From contig NZ_CP101823.1 of the NCBI RefSeq assembly GCF_024498175.1, forward strand, positions 1,302,001-1,366,000: a DNA stretch of 64,000 nt, in the 5' to 3' direction. Below the pieces are notes generated by a model. That model was not told the origin of the DNA. It searched no databases and worked only from the letters and a program-made list of their open reading frames with translations. The position numbers were made by a program, and so were the translations under genes. This document shows positions 33,140 to 41,141 of the stretch, one piece after another; positions within the stretch are counted from its first letter, which is position 1, and each line of letters starts with the position of its first letter. The DNA is from Haloplanus salinarum. Lineage in GTDB: Archaea; Halobacteriota; Halobacteria; Halobacteriales; Haloferacaceae.

Positions 33140-33975
33140 GCTGGAGCCTCCACGGTCTTTCGCAGGTGATCGGCGAGTGTCTCCAAGCGCTCCAGCGTCT
33201 CTAGTTCGTAGTCCCTCCGTCTCTCCCGATGTTCCTCGACATACTTGAACGCGGAGCACTGCTGTCGCCAACACCCCTCGAAGAGCGACCCACGCTCTTT
33301 CAGTATCACCGGGATGTCGTACTCACGTGAGCGCAGCTCGTCGAGCATGTCCTGTTGGTCGTTGGTCCCTTTGAATCGGTTTGGGACGATAGCAAGCACG
33401 CCCACGTTGATGTCGAGGTTCTCCTCGAGCCCGGGGACGAGATCCTCCAGTCCGTCGACCGACTTGCGCCCCTTCCCGGACGGTTCGAACGGGACGAGGA
33501 GCGACCGCGTGGTGTGTATAGCGTTATACAATTTAACGTCCGCCGTCGCTGGTGGGTCCACGATCAGTGTGTCGTATCGGTCGTGGACGTCGTTCTCTCG
33601 GAGGACACGAAGCAACTGGACGTTCCGATTCCAGTTCTCGCCGAAGTCGTTGGCCTCCTCTTCACGCCTGGCGAGATGCTTGTTGAGACGTTCGAGGCTG
33701 TTGTGAGCGGGGATGACGTCGACCTCCTCACTGGATTCGATGAGGTCCTCGAAGGGGCCCCGCTTCCGTTCGACCATATGCCGAACCAGCGAGTCGGCTT
33801 TGGGATCGTCCCTATGTTCGCCCACGTCCAAGAGGTGCGAAACCGATGCCTCCTGTGGATCCAGGTCCACGACGAGCACGTCCCGACCGTCCCGTGCGTC
33901 GGCGACTGCCAGATTGGCCGCGAGCGTGGATTTGCCCACCCCACCGGCCTCCGAGTATGTCGTGTAGGCTAACAT
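33136..33975 (-). CDS. parA: ParA-family partition ATPase
   Basis: A 279-residue ParA/Soj ATPase. The deviant Walker A is AGGVGKST (residues 10-17) after MLAYTTYSE, followed by VLVVDLDPQEASVSHLL (Walker A' region) and TLIVDPPATADVKLYNAI (Walker B). It lacks an N-terminal HTH, so it is of the short plasmid (type Ib) or chromosomal kind. ParA moves replicons along the nucleoid with a centromere-binding partner. The ATG at 33975 is preferred over 33990. An iteron array lies about 45 bp upstream and may be its centromere and/or operator. Confidence 0.92.
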   Translation of the reverse strand: MLAYTTYSEAGGVGKSTLAANLAVADARDGRDVLVVDLDPQEASVSHLLDVGEHRDDPKADSLVRHMVERKRGPFEDLIESSEEVDVIPAHNSLERLNKHLARREEEANDFGENWNRNVQLLRVLRENDVHDRYDTLIVDPPATADVKLYNAIHTTRSLLVPFEPSGKGRKSVDGLEDLVPGLEENLDINVGVLAIVPNRFKGTNDQQDMLDELRSREYDIPVILKERGSLFEGCWRQQCSAFKYVEEHRERRRDYELETLERLETLADHLRKTVEAPA

Positions 33976-34017
33976 GAGCGTAGCAAGCAACGGGTAGATT
34001 ATAAAACTAAGTCAGAC

Positions 34018-34079
34018 GGTATAGCTAGGAAGTATAGCTAAATGGTATAGCTATACAATACGACTATAAGGTATAGCTA
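34018..34079. repeat. 13-bp-spaced iteron array upstream of parA
   Basis: Copies of (G)GTATAGCTA start at 34018, 34031, 34044 and 34070: steps of 13, 13 and 26 bp. A degenerate copy (AATACGACTA) occupies the missing 34057 position. Each unit contains the near-palindrome TATAGCTATA. The array begins 43 bp upstream of the parA start. Direct repeats at this place are typical parS centromeres that also act as the par operon operator. The rest of 34080-34385 shows no gene. Confidence 0.75.
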
Positions 34080-34385
34080 TTCTAATGAACGAGATAATAT
34101 AACTATTCGATCCAGTCATTCAGTACAGTGGGGGCGTCCGTTCGTGAGTCGAGCGGACTACTATTGGGAGCGTTCGGGAACGTTCTGAGTGAAGTCCGTC
34201 AACCGTTTTCGGTACTACTCGGTCGGGTGAGGTCGTATGCGGTGCCAGTTGGATGGGCTTCGGCGACTCTGCTGAAGACCAGTAGGTCACGGACTGAGTG
34301 TGCGGATAGCGTCGGCTCGGATCCGTAACTGTCGGAAAAATCGAGATGGTTGTCTGTCGCTGTGAACGACAGCCGTATCTCGGTA

Positions 34386-34592
34386 TTACTGCCGGACGAC
34401 GTTCGCCGCGCGAGGCCCTTTGGGTGAGGACTCGATATCGAACTCGACTTCGGTACCTTCCGTGAGGTCCTCGCCGCCAACGTCCTCCATGTGGAAGAAG
34501 ACGTCTTCGTCGTCGTCGAGGTCGCCGTCGTCAGTCGAAATGAAACCGTAACCGCCTGTGTCGTTGAAGAAATCAACCGTACCGTTTGCCAT
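34386..34592 (-). CDS. cspA: Cold-shock-domain protein
   Basis: A 68-residue single cold-shock domain. MANGTVDFFNDTGGYGFIST contains RNP1-type GYGFI and the following DVFFHM is RNP2-type; EGTEVEFDIESSPKGPRAAN VV completes the five-strand barrel. Such proteins bind single-stranded RNA/DNA and act as RNA chaperones. It lies between the par and Orc1 genes, with an upstream TATAACC near 34620. Confidence 0.95.
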   Translation of the reverse strand: MANGTVDFFNDTGGYGFISTDDGDLDDDEDVFFHMEDVGGEDLTEGTEVEFDIESSPKGPRAANVVRQ

Positions 34593-34746
34593 TACATACG
34601 AACGGAGGGGCGGCTACGGTATAACCTTTCCGAGGGTCGAGTACCACGACTCCATTCGCAGGCCTGCTGAAGTATCAGTTCAGCCGCGGAGAGATGAAAC
34701 AAGGAGGTCTGGATGAGCGTTATAGCCTCGCTAGTCGGCACGAGCG

Positions 34747-35190
34747 TTAGATTTGGCCGACGACGTCTGCGAACGCGAAGTTATCCCGTGCTTCAGTAAT
34801 TTCGATCCGAACCCGGTCCCCTGGACTGGTGTTCTCGACGAATACGACGTAGCCAGGAGGAATCCGTGCGATACCATCCCCTTTCTCACCGATATCCTCG
34901 AGTTCGACTTCTCGGATCTCGCCTTCATCTACAGGTGGCTGATCCAACACCTCACTGTTATTCGGTTGCTGCTGTGTCCCCGACACGTGACCCGTAGCAC
35001 CGGATGAATTGCCACCCACCTCGACGGCTCCGACCTCGCTAGCGTCGAACAACGCCACTCTGTATCTCTTCCCCTCCTCCAACGATCCTACCTCGATTTC
35101 CTGCTCTGGGATCTCCAAGGTGTACGACCCATTTCGGCTCGTTACCCGACTGGTGAACATGCACAGCAACGAATCTAAAAACTCCATCAT
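34747..35190 (-). CDS. TRAM-domain RNA-binding protein
   Basis: A 147-residue protein. The C-terminal 60 residues (EGEIREVELEDIGEKGDGIA RIPPGYVVFVENTSPGDRVR IEI...) form a TRAM domain, an OB-like RNA-binding fold common in archaeal stand-alone proteins. The N-terminus has a short hydrophobic, Cys-containing start (MEFLDSLLCMFTSR) and a beta-rich segment, with a Gln/Asn/Ser linker before the TRAM domain. Archaeal TRAM proteins act as RNA chaperones, like the nearby cold-shock protein. The ATG one codon later (35187) is also possible. Confidence 0.88.
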   Translation of the reverse strand: MMEFLDSLLCMFTSRVTSRNGSYTLEIPEQEIEVGSLEEGKRYRVALFDASEVGAVEVGGNSSGATGHVSGTQQQPNNSEVLDQPPVDEGEIREVELEDIGEKGDGIARIPPGYVVFVENTSPGDRVRIEITEARDNFAFADVVGQI

Positions 35191-35682
35191 CGACGGTATC
35201 CCTCCGCACGATTAAAAACGGTGTACGGTTTTGAAGGTACCTTTCTTGGGTGGACGAGCAAGGTAACAAAGAACAGCGCACAGACCCGAGTACCTCCTAC
35301 AGTTCGCGATCATCCGCATCGTGAACGAAAGAGAAACTGTTGACGCTCGGAACACGGCAGTATCGGTTCCTACCTGCTCCGAACGATCGACGGGGGTGTC
35401 AGAAGCCAGGATCGAATGTAGAGGGTTACCACTCGTCGAAACACATCGATAGAGCTGTGTCTCGGTGTTAACTAACAATGGATATTGCCACCGCCATCTG
35501 TTGGTTAAAGACGCCGCGGTATTTCCGGAACTTCCGAAAAGCCCCCCTCTCCCCAGATCCACAAATTCCGCGAATTGAGTTCCTAACGAGCAGTATTTGA
35601 TGACGGCACGATGGTATAACGGATGCTTCCGGAAACCACCCGCACACGTTTTTGTGGATCGCATCGAAAACCTCTCTCGTCT
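35191..35682. other. Candidate replication origin region beside orc1/cdc6
   Basis: A 492-bp gene-free region directly upstream of the Orc1/Cdc6 gene, the usual place of an archaeal origin. It holds the inverted repeat at 35468-35508 and two TTCCGGAA motifs (near 35525 and 35633). A TTTTTG-containing AT-rich box at about 35650 fits a TATA element for a near-leaderless orc transcript. Origin function is inferred from position. Confidence 0.5.
35468..35508. promoter_or_regulatory. Replication-module inverted repeat, site 1 (upstream of orc1/cdc6)
   Basis: TTAACTAACA-N21-TGTTGGTTAA. Half-sites are 31 bp apart centre to centre. The same arrangement recurs at 38219 and 42333. It lies 174 bp before the Orc1/Cdc6 start. 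It could be an ORB-like origin element or an operator. Confidence 0.7.
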
Positions 35683-36711
35683 ATGATCCACGATGCTCGC
35701 GTCCTCCGGGCTGGGTTCGTCCCTCGAGAAGTCGAGCATCGCGACGCCGAAGTCAACCACCTTTCCAGCGTTCTCGAGCCCATCACGAACGGGGAACCAG
35801 CCGACACAGCCATCGTCACCGGGCCCAGCGGCGCCGGCAAGACCTGCATCTCGAAGTTCGTCACTGAACGGCTCCGCGAGGAGGTCCTCGACGTCCAGAC
35901 GACCTACGTCAACTGCTGGCGAAACTACACCCGGTTCCGTACGCTCTACCAAATTCTCGACGACCTCGGCGCCACCATTGACATCCACCGACAGTCGACG
36001 CCCCACGACGAACTCGTCGATCGGCTTCAGCAGCACGACGGCCCGCGAACGGTGGTCATCCTCGACGAGGTCGACCAGCTGGAGGACCCCAGCGTCATTT
36101 ACCATCTGCACAGCCTCCCACAGTTCGCAATCATCTGTATCGCGAACAAGGAAGAGGAGCTGTTCGGCCGCGTCGACGACCGCCTCGTGAGTCGGCTCCG
36201 TTCGAGCGAACACGTCCGGATGGACAAATATCACGACGAGCAACTTTTCGACATTCTGAGTGCGCGTGCGAAATGGGGGCTCGACGAGGACGTCATCACC
36301 GACGACCAGCTCTACCGGATCGCCGATGCAGCCGCCGGCGACGCTCGCCTCGCAATCGGCATCCTTCGAACAGCTGCCAGCAAGGCCGACCGCGAGAACC
36401 ACGAGCACATCACCGACGGCATCCTCCTAGACGCCGCCGAGAATGCCCGAGCCCAGATCAAGCAGAAGAGTCTTGACTCGCTCACGCCGCACCAGCGCGT
36501 CGTCTACGATATCGTGCGGGAGCACGGTCCGGTCGGGCCGAGCGAGATCCACGAGCGCTATTCCGAGGAGGTCGATGACCCCCGGACGAAACGGACTGTT
36601 CGGACGTACCTTTCGAAGATGGCACAGTACAACCTTCTCGAAGCGGAGGGAACGAGTCGGGATCGAGAGTACTCGCTCGTCGATTCGGCAGCGGCGTCGC
36701 CGATGCAGTGA
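35683..36711 (+). CDS. Orc1/Cdc6-family replication initiator
   Basis: A 342-residue AAA+ initiator. It has Walker A GPSGAGKT (47-54), Walker B VVILDEVDQL (124-133), sensor/ADP-contact region GDARLAIGILRTAASKAD and a C-terminal winged helix (LTPHQRVVYDIVREHGPVGP then SEIHERYSEEV). Length is a little below chromosomal Orc1 proteins, typical of plasmid or accessory paralogs. It should bind origin repeats and load MCM. The ATG at 35683 is preferred over one at 35623. It is the marker gene of the replication module. Confidence 0.93.
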   Translation: MIHDARVLRAGFVPREVEHRDAEVNHLSSVLEPITNGEPADTAIVTGPSGAGKTCISKFVTERLREEVLDVQTTYVNCWRNYTRFRTLYQILDDLGATIDIHRQSTPHDELVDRLQQHDGPRTVVILDEVDQLEDPSVIYHLHSLPQFAIICIANKEEELFGRVDDRLVSRLRSSEHVRMDKYHDEQLFDILSARAKWGLDEDVITDDQLYRIADAAAGDARLAIGILRTAASKADRENHEHITDGILLDAAENARAQIKQKSLDSLTPHQRVVYDIVREHGPVGPSEIHERYSEEVDDPRTKRTVRTYLSKMAQYNLLEAEGTSRDREYSLVDSAAASPMQ

Positions 36712-36836
36712 CCGGAAAGGGTCGCGTACACACATCCCGCAGGTAGTCAATCTAGGCGGAAGTTCTATGTATTGGTATCTTGATAGAGATAGCTAGAAGC
36801 GAAAAACGACAGCGCGAGTAAGAGGCAATTTCAATA

Positions 36837-37514
36837 ATGAATGAGTTAATGGATGCCACCGCTGCGAAAATTGTGTTAGCAGTCCAGCGTGGCGATTCTA
36901 TCAACCGTATCGCGAGCAAGATCGACGTCTCGTACTCGTGGGTGTACGACTGGGTTGAGCGGTTAGATGATGCGGAGGTTATCGCTAATACCGATAATGG
37001 AATCCAGATCGTTGATCACGAGATGCGCCAGCAGTACGCCGAGATGATGGCTGCGTTGTACAGCCGCGACACCATCGCTCAGAAGGACGCGTACGTCATT
37101 CCACACTTCGCCGGAATGGAGTTCGCGTACACGGAAATTGACGCGGCATACGTCTGGACACACGGCGGCTTTCAAATCGCACGGAGCCACGACGACTATC
37201 CGGTGTTCATCGAAGTGCACGACCGTGACATCGAACGGTGGATTGCGTTCTTCGAGCAGTTTGGCGTCGACACGACGATCAACGAGCGCCCGGACGCCAG
37301 CGACGTCAACGGGAATGTTCACTATGTGTTGTTCCCGAAGACCAACGGTATCGACGCCGAGTGGGTCGACGGCAACCCCGCCATCCCGGTGGACGACGCC
37401 ATCGACCAGATGATGGAGAACCGCCCGGCGTACGAGCCCGCCTTGGAGATTATCGCCGACGAGTACGACAGGGATATCGGTGCGTCGCACCACAGCGCGA
37501 TGGGCACGACCTAA
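36837..37514 (+). CDS. Winged-HTH protein paired with a nucleotidyltransferase (putative antitoxin)
   Basis: A 225-residue protein. The N-terminal KIVLAVQRGDSINRIASKID then VSYSWVYDWVERLDDAEVI is a winged helix-turn-helix. The remaining 160 residues form a mixed domain (YVIPHFAGMEFAYTEIDAAY then VWTHGGFQIARSHDDYPVFI). It is followed 13 bp later by a nucleotidyltransferase gene, the layout of AbiEi/AbiEii-like or related toxin-antitoxin pairs. The antitoxin role is inferred from this context. A TATA-like TTGATAGAGATAG lies about 55 bp upstream. Confidence 0.72.
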   Translation: MNELMDATAAKIVLAVQRGDSINRIASKIDVSYSWVYDWVERLDDAEVIANTDNGIQIVDHEMRQQYAEMMAALYSRDTIAQKDAYVIPHFAGMEFAYTEIDAAYVWTHGGFQIARSHDDYPVFIEVHDRDIERWIAFFEQFGVDTTINERPDASDVNGNVHYVLFPKTNGIDAEWVDGNPAIPVDDAIDQMMENRPAYEPALEIIADEYDRDIGASHHSAMGTT

Positions 37515-37527
37515 CAGAGGCGATGAA

Positions 37528-38214
37528 ATGAGTCTTGCCGAGCGCCAATCCGAACTTATCGACACACACCGCGCGGTACAGGACGCCGAACTGCCGTATG
37601 TTCTCGTTGGCGGCTGGGCAGTTTCCGCGTTCCAAACCCGGTTCACGACCGATATCGACACCGTGATCCCGGACACTACACTCGACGACTACGACACTCT
37701 CCTTCGTGACCTCGGATACGAGAAACAGTTCGAGCAGGATGTCTCGAACGAGTACGATGGTCGAATGATCCAGTACGCGAAACCGGTCGGAGAGAACGAA
37801 GTCAAGTTCGAGGCACTCGTGGATGCGATGGGGTGTCGACAGACGGACGCAGAGTGGTCATATCGCTATCTCCACGAACACAGTACGATCGAATCACTCG
37901 ATGTCGCCGAAGGCCTCGACGGGCGAATCCCGGAACCGGCACTGTTGTTCGCGATGAAACTCCACAGCGGTCGGAAGGCCGATAGCCGTGACCTGGTCGT
38001 GATCAGTTTGCGTGCGGACTTCAACCGTATTGAGCGACACGTCCATCGTGGCGACCCCGAGAAGCTCAAGAGGCAGATCGAAATGGTGCTGGATCGACTC
38101 CAGCAGGAGGAGTTCGAAGACTCGTTCAAAGGTGTCTTCCGACAAGAAGAGCTGCCAGCAGACGCGATTAACAACCTTGTTTCGTTCCTGTCCGAGCAGC
38201 GAGATCAACTGTAA
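37528..38214 (+). CDS. Nucleotidyltransferase of AbiEii/MNT type (putative toxin)
   Basis: A 228-residue protein. LPYVLVGGWAVSAFQTRFTT DIDTVI contains the GG-W...DxD nucleotidyltransferase motif, with the third acidic residue likely in KFEALVDAMG. FAMKLHSGRKADSRDLVVIS matches the AbiEii/AbiGii-type C-terminal signature (Kx...R..KD..D). Family toxins transfer nucleotides to tRNA or proteins. It follows the wHTH gene after 13 bp. The pair sits between Orc1/Cdc6 and the RecA-like operon and may serve plasmid maintenance or phage defence. Confidence 0.82.
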   Translation: MSLAERQSELIDTHRAVQDAELPYVLVGGWAVSAFQTRFTTDIDTVIPDTTLDDYDTLLRDLGYEKQFEQDVSNEYDGRMIQYAKPVGENEVKFEALVDAMGCRQTDAEWSYRYLHEHSTIESLDVAEGLDGRIPEPALLFAMKLHSGRKADSRDLVVISLRADFNRIERHVHRGDPEKLKRQIEMVLDRLQQEEFEDSFKGVFRQEELPADAINNLVSFLSEQRDQL

Positions 38215-38218
38215 GATA

Positions 38219-38258
38219 TTAACCAACAGGCGACACGGAGCACCAGTTTGTTGGTTAA
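38219..38258. promoter_or_regulatory. Replication-module inverted repeat, site 2
   Basis: TTAACCAACA-N20-TGTTGGTTAA, perfect half-sites, 30 bp centre to centre. It lies directly after the nucleotidyltransferase stop and 167 bp before the RecA-like gene. Confidence 0.75.
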
Positions 38259-38384
38259 GTAACCAGCGCCGTCTGAACCCGGTCCCTAGAAACGTTCTCG
38301 GAAACAGTCGGAACAGCCGCAGAAAGTCGACGACAGAGGATGGGGCAGTATCTGTCTCATGTCTTCCCTGAAACGCGGAAGCGA

Positions 38385-38400
38385 CACGCCGCGGCTTATC
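38385..38400 (+). promoter_or_regulatory. Shared promoter box of the RecA-like operon
   Basis: CACGCCGCGGCTTATC; 15 of 16 bases match CACGCCACGGCTTATC upstream of polB (42477-42492). CTTATC would serve as a TATA box about 25 bp before the ATG at 38425, giving a leaderless transcript. Confidence 0.55.
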
Positions 38401-38424
38401 GGGACCGTGGACGACTAATCGAGT

Positions 38425-39360
38425 ATGGGTGAACACGCAACGTCGAACCGATTGGCGGTGGATCAGCCGACACGGGGCGCTGACCGCAATCGGTCCCTTG
38501 CTGACCAGGCCGATCCGGCTACGGACGAGATGCTGTTGCCGTCCCTCGACGACGGCATCACGCTGCTCGACGTCAAGGGAGGGCGCGGCGTCCCGATCCT
38601 GCAGTCGCTCGTACTCGACCATCTCCTCCTGCACAACGGGCCCGCCTTCTGGGTCGACGCAAATAGTCACGCGACGACGACGACACTCGCCCAGATCGCC
38701 CCTAGCCAGCGGTTGCTCGACCGAATCCGCGTGGCACGCGGATTTACCGCCTACCAGCACTACGGCGCCGTCTGTGATCTCCCGACGGCAGTGAACAAGT
38801 CGATCCAGATGTCCACCACCGACGCCGGGGCGGCCGGTCGAGGAGACCCGAGTCGTGACGAGGACACCTCTCACCACACGCCCGCCCTCATCGTCGCGCC
38901 GGCCGTCGACACCCAGTACCGCGCCGACGATACCCTCGGCGAGACCCACGCCAAAACCCTCCAGGCTCGAACGCTCACCCGATTGGCTTCCTACGCCGAC
39001 GGGTACGACGTTCCGGTGCTCGTCACCCGGGCGCAGCGCGACGGCTTCACCGAACCGGTCGCGACGGTCGCCGACCACCACCTGGAGTGCGAGCAGACCC
39101 GGATGGGGCCGCGGATCGTCGGCGAGGACTTCGAGACGCTCGTCTTTCCCGTCGACGACGGCGCGTACTACCAGACGACGTTCGCGTACTGGCGGCGGTT
39201 GCTCGCGGCGCGGGCCGCGCAGGTCGGCGCGGAACCGACGACGCCGGCGCCGACCCCGGAGGACGTCGGAACGGGCGTCACAGCCGAGAATGAGACCGTG
39301 TCGGCCACCGCGGACCCCCTGCTCGATGCGTGGACGGCGAGCGGTTCGGGAGGGCGGTAG
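38425..39360 (+). CDS. RecA/RadA-superfamily protein with degenerate Walker A
   Basis: A 311-residue protein with a RecA-like core: ITLLDVKGGRGVPILQSLVLD then HLLLHNGPAFWVDANSHATT, and later ALIVAPAVDTQYRADDTLGE and LTRLASYADGYDVPVLVTRA. The position of the P-loop reads GGRGVPIL where GxxxxGKT is expected, so the Lys-Thr pair is missing and ATP hydrolysis is doubtful. An acidic tail follows. The next gene starts 2 bases after its stop and the exonuclease overlaps that one, so the three form an operon under inverted-repeat site 2. A recombination-mediator role is inference. Confidence 0.68.
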   Translation: MGEHATSNRLAVDQPTRGADRNRSLADQADPATDEMLLPSLDDGITLLDVKGGRGVPILQSLVLDHLLLHNGPAFWVDANSHATTTTLAQIAPSQRLLDRIRVARGFTAYQHYGAVCDLPTAVNKSIQMSTTDAGAAGRGDPSRDEDTSHHTPALIVAPAVDTQYRADDTLGETHAKTLQARTLTRLASYADGYDVPVLVTRAQRDGFTEPVATVADHHLECEQTRMGPRIVGEDFETLVFPVDDGAYYQTTFAYWRRLLAARAAQVGAEPTTPAPTPEDVGTGVTAENETVSATADPLLDAWTASGSGGR

Positions 39361-39362
39361 CG

Positions 39363-39683
39363 ATGGGGCGCACGAACCCGACGTACCGAGACGCCCTCCG
39401 GGCCATCGAGGAGCGCTGGGCGGCGTTCCGCCGGGCACTGCGGCGTCGCGACCAGCCGCGATTCGACCGGCTGTTCGAGTACGCCCGCGAGCACGCCGAC
39501 GCGAGCGGGCTGATGAACCACCAGAACCCGCTGTTGCCGGCGCTGCTCAGTATCGATATCGAACAGGAGGCTCGCCTCGACGACCACGAGGAACGCCTGG
39601 TGGAGCTCGAGCAACGGCTTTCGGAACCTGTGGGCGAACAGCAGCAATCGTCCGCCGACGGTGACACAGGAGGTGTGGAATGA
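39363..39683 (+). CDS. Small coiled-coil protein in the RecA-like operon
   Basis: A 106-residue helical protein: YRDALRAIEERWAAFRRALR then RRDQPRFDRLFEYAREHADA, and a heptad-rich LDDHEERLVELEQRLSE. It resembles a haloarchaeal family of uncharacterised proteins found beside PolB-type polymerase genes (possibly DUF8156; name uncertain). It starts 2 bases after the RecA-like stop and overlaps the exonuclease gene by 4 bases (ATGA). It may bridge the two proteins. Confidence 0.72.
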   Translation: MGRTNPTYRDALRAIEERWAAFRRALRRRDQPRFDRLFEYAREHADASGLMNHQNPLLPALLSIDIEQEARLDDHEERLVELEQRLSEPVGEQQQSSADGDTGGVE

Positions 39684-40324
39684 CCGGGTCGACGACGATT
39701 GCCTTCGATATCGAAACGACGGGATTTCAGGCCGATGATGAACTCACAGTAGTTGGGTTCGACTCGGCGGTCTCGTCGCGAGTGTTTCTCCATACCGAAA
39801 CGGCACCACAAACAGGCCTCGCAGATCGGCTCAACGACACACTCCGGACACCGGTACAGCTCTCACTCCACGACAGCGAACAGGAACTCCTGAACGAACT
39901 GGCGACGTTTGTCACGTCGACACTCACCCAACGTGATGCAAAGCTCGTTGCGTACAACGGTGAGCGGTGGAACGGAGGATTCGACCTCCCGTTCCTTCGC
40001 ACACGGCTCTGTACGCACGGGATCGAGTGGCCGTTTGGCACGTTGCCATACGTCGACGTGATGGACGTCTTCGAGACACGCTTCAATACCAGTGAGGATA
40101 CCTTGGATGGCGTCTATGGCGAACTGATTGGTTCACGGTTGAACAACCTCGATCCATTCGACGATAGTGGAACGGCAGTCACAGCCTGGGAAGAAGGCGC
40201 GTATGAACGCCTTCTCACGCACAACGTCGCCGATATCCGACGAACAAGAGCGCTGATGGAACTCGCAGAACGATATTGCTCGAAATCGGATTTCTCGATG
40301 AAGTCACTCGAGCCAATCGTTTGA
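39680..40324 (+). CDS. DEDD-type 3'-5' exonuclease (RNase H-like)
   Basis: A 214-residue stand-alone exonuclease domain. Exo I is IAFDIETTGF (Asp/Glu), Exo II is LVAYNGERWNGGFDLPFL (Asp of FDLPFL), and Exo III is LLTHNVADIRRTRAL (Asp). Where DEDDy enzymes have a Tyr four residues before the last Asp, here the sequence is THNVAD with His nearby, nearer the DEDDh style. It resembles the proofreading domain of family-B polymerases. It overlaps the coiled-coil gene and shares the regulatory repeat with polB, whose own exonuclease motifs are missing. Confidence 0.82.
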   Translation: MTGSTTIAFDIETTGFQADDELTVVGFDSAVSSRVFLHTETAPQTGLADRLNDTLRTPVQLSLHDSEQELLNELATFVTSTLTQRDAKLVAYNGERWNGGFDLPFLRTRLCTHGIEWPFGTLPYVDVMDVFETRFNTSEDTLDGVYGELIGSRLNNLDPFDDSGTAVTAWEEGAYERLLTHNVADIRRTRALMELAERYCSKSDFSMKSLEPIV

Positions 40325-40512
40325 GGTCGCGAGTGAACGACCCTACTCTTCTCGCTGATTGCGGTGATGGAGTGGAGTGCAATAGGGACGACCACGCTGA
40401 TGAACGCCTACATCATGAGTCTACTAGTAGAGTAGCGCTGCAGACATGTATCACCAGCTGGATGCGCTCACCATTGCTGCGATCTACATCCACATACTGG
40501 GAGATTGCTTAG

Positions 40513-40851
40513 TCAGGGGTCAATCTGTGGTTCGCTGTTGAGCTCGCAGAGATATGCTATTGCGGCGACACCGACGTGGATTCCGTAGACGTAGTCATCG
40601 TCGCCGAATGCCTCTCGACCAGCCATTCGATGGGTTACTCCCTTGGTGAGTGATAGACGGATAGCCTCCTTGACGGCGGCTTCACCGGCGTATTCAACGG
40701 CGCCTCGAACGTACTCGTCGAAGTGACTATCTTGGTGGCCAGATGGCCGTGGATCAGCAGCTCGGTCAAGCGCGAGGGATACGACTTCTTCAATAGAAGG
40801 ATGTACTGGATTGCCAGTGTTCTCTTGGACACGATACACCTCACCAGGCAT
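40513..40851 (-). CDS. Hypothetical protein
   Basis: A 112-residue mostly helical, acidic protein (VHPSIEEVVSLALDRAADPR, FDEYVRGAVEYAGEAAVKEA then IRLSLTKGVTHRMAGREAFG, VYGIHVGVAAIAYLCELN). The last helix is hydrophobic but short. I do not recognise the family. A long frame on the opposite strand (40723-41103) is less acidic and probably spurious. The 40325-40512 and 40852-41141 gaps contain no clear gene. Confidence 0.55.
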   Translation of the reverse strand: MPGEVYRVQENTGNPVHPSIEEVVSLALDRAADPRPSGHQDSHFDEYVRGAVEYAGEAAVKEAIRLSLTKGVTHRMAGREAFGDDDYVYGIHVGVAAIAYLCELNSEPQIDP

Positions 40852-41141
40852 GGTGATGAATACGTCAGGCCATGGTATAAGCCCAACTGGAGTATGTGGG
40901 ACTCAAGCAAGGAGTTCGAGGATCAGCTTCGTAGGATCTGTTGGGTCGTTCTAACTGGGTTCTCTATATCTAATTGTCTTTACGGCCGACCGTTTGAACC
41001 GACTCCAAGAGAAGAAAGCGTACTCGAGTGTCGGTCTGTTCCGTTCTGTGGGACCCATCGTAGGTCCTTAGCGTACCGTTGTAGGTTGCGAAATGCGTTG
41101 TAGCCGGGTTGGAAGTGTAGGAGTCTTCCCTGCATTCTCGT

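Noticed and set aside
34018-34079. Iteron array read as a CRISPR array
   Set aside because: Repeats are 9-10 bp with 3-4 bp between them; there are no spacers and no cas genes in the window.
34128-34328. A 66-codon frame between the iterons and cspA
   Set aside because: No acidic bias, no promoter and no family resemblance.
35212-36408. A 398-codon minus-strand frame antisense to the Orc1/Cdc6 gene
   Set aside because: Shadow of the Orc1/Cdc6 gene; it would also cover the inverted repeat and intergenic region with atypical composition.
37894-39438. A 514-codon minus-strand open frame antisense to the nucleotidyltransferase and RecA-like genes
   Set aside because: It is a high-GC shadow frame. 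Its translation is Arg/Gly/Val-rich without haloarchaeal acidity, and the plus-strand genes have clear family motifs and operon spacing.
40723-41103. A 126-codon plus-strand frame overlapping the hypothetical gene at 40513-40851
   Set aside because: Composition is Trp/Arg/Cys-rich and not acidic; the minus-strand frame looks more like a haloarchaeal protein.
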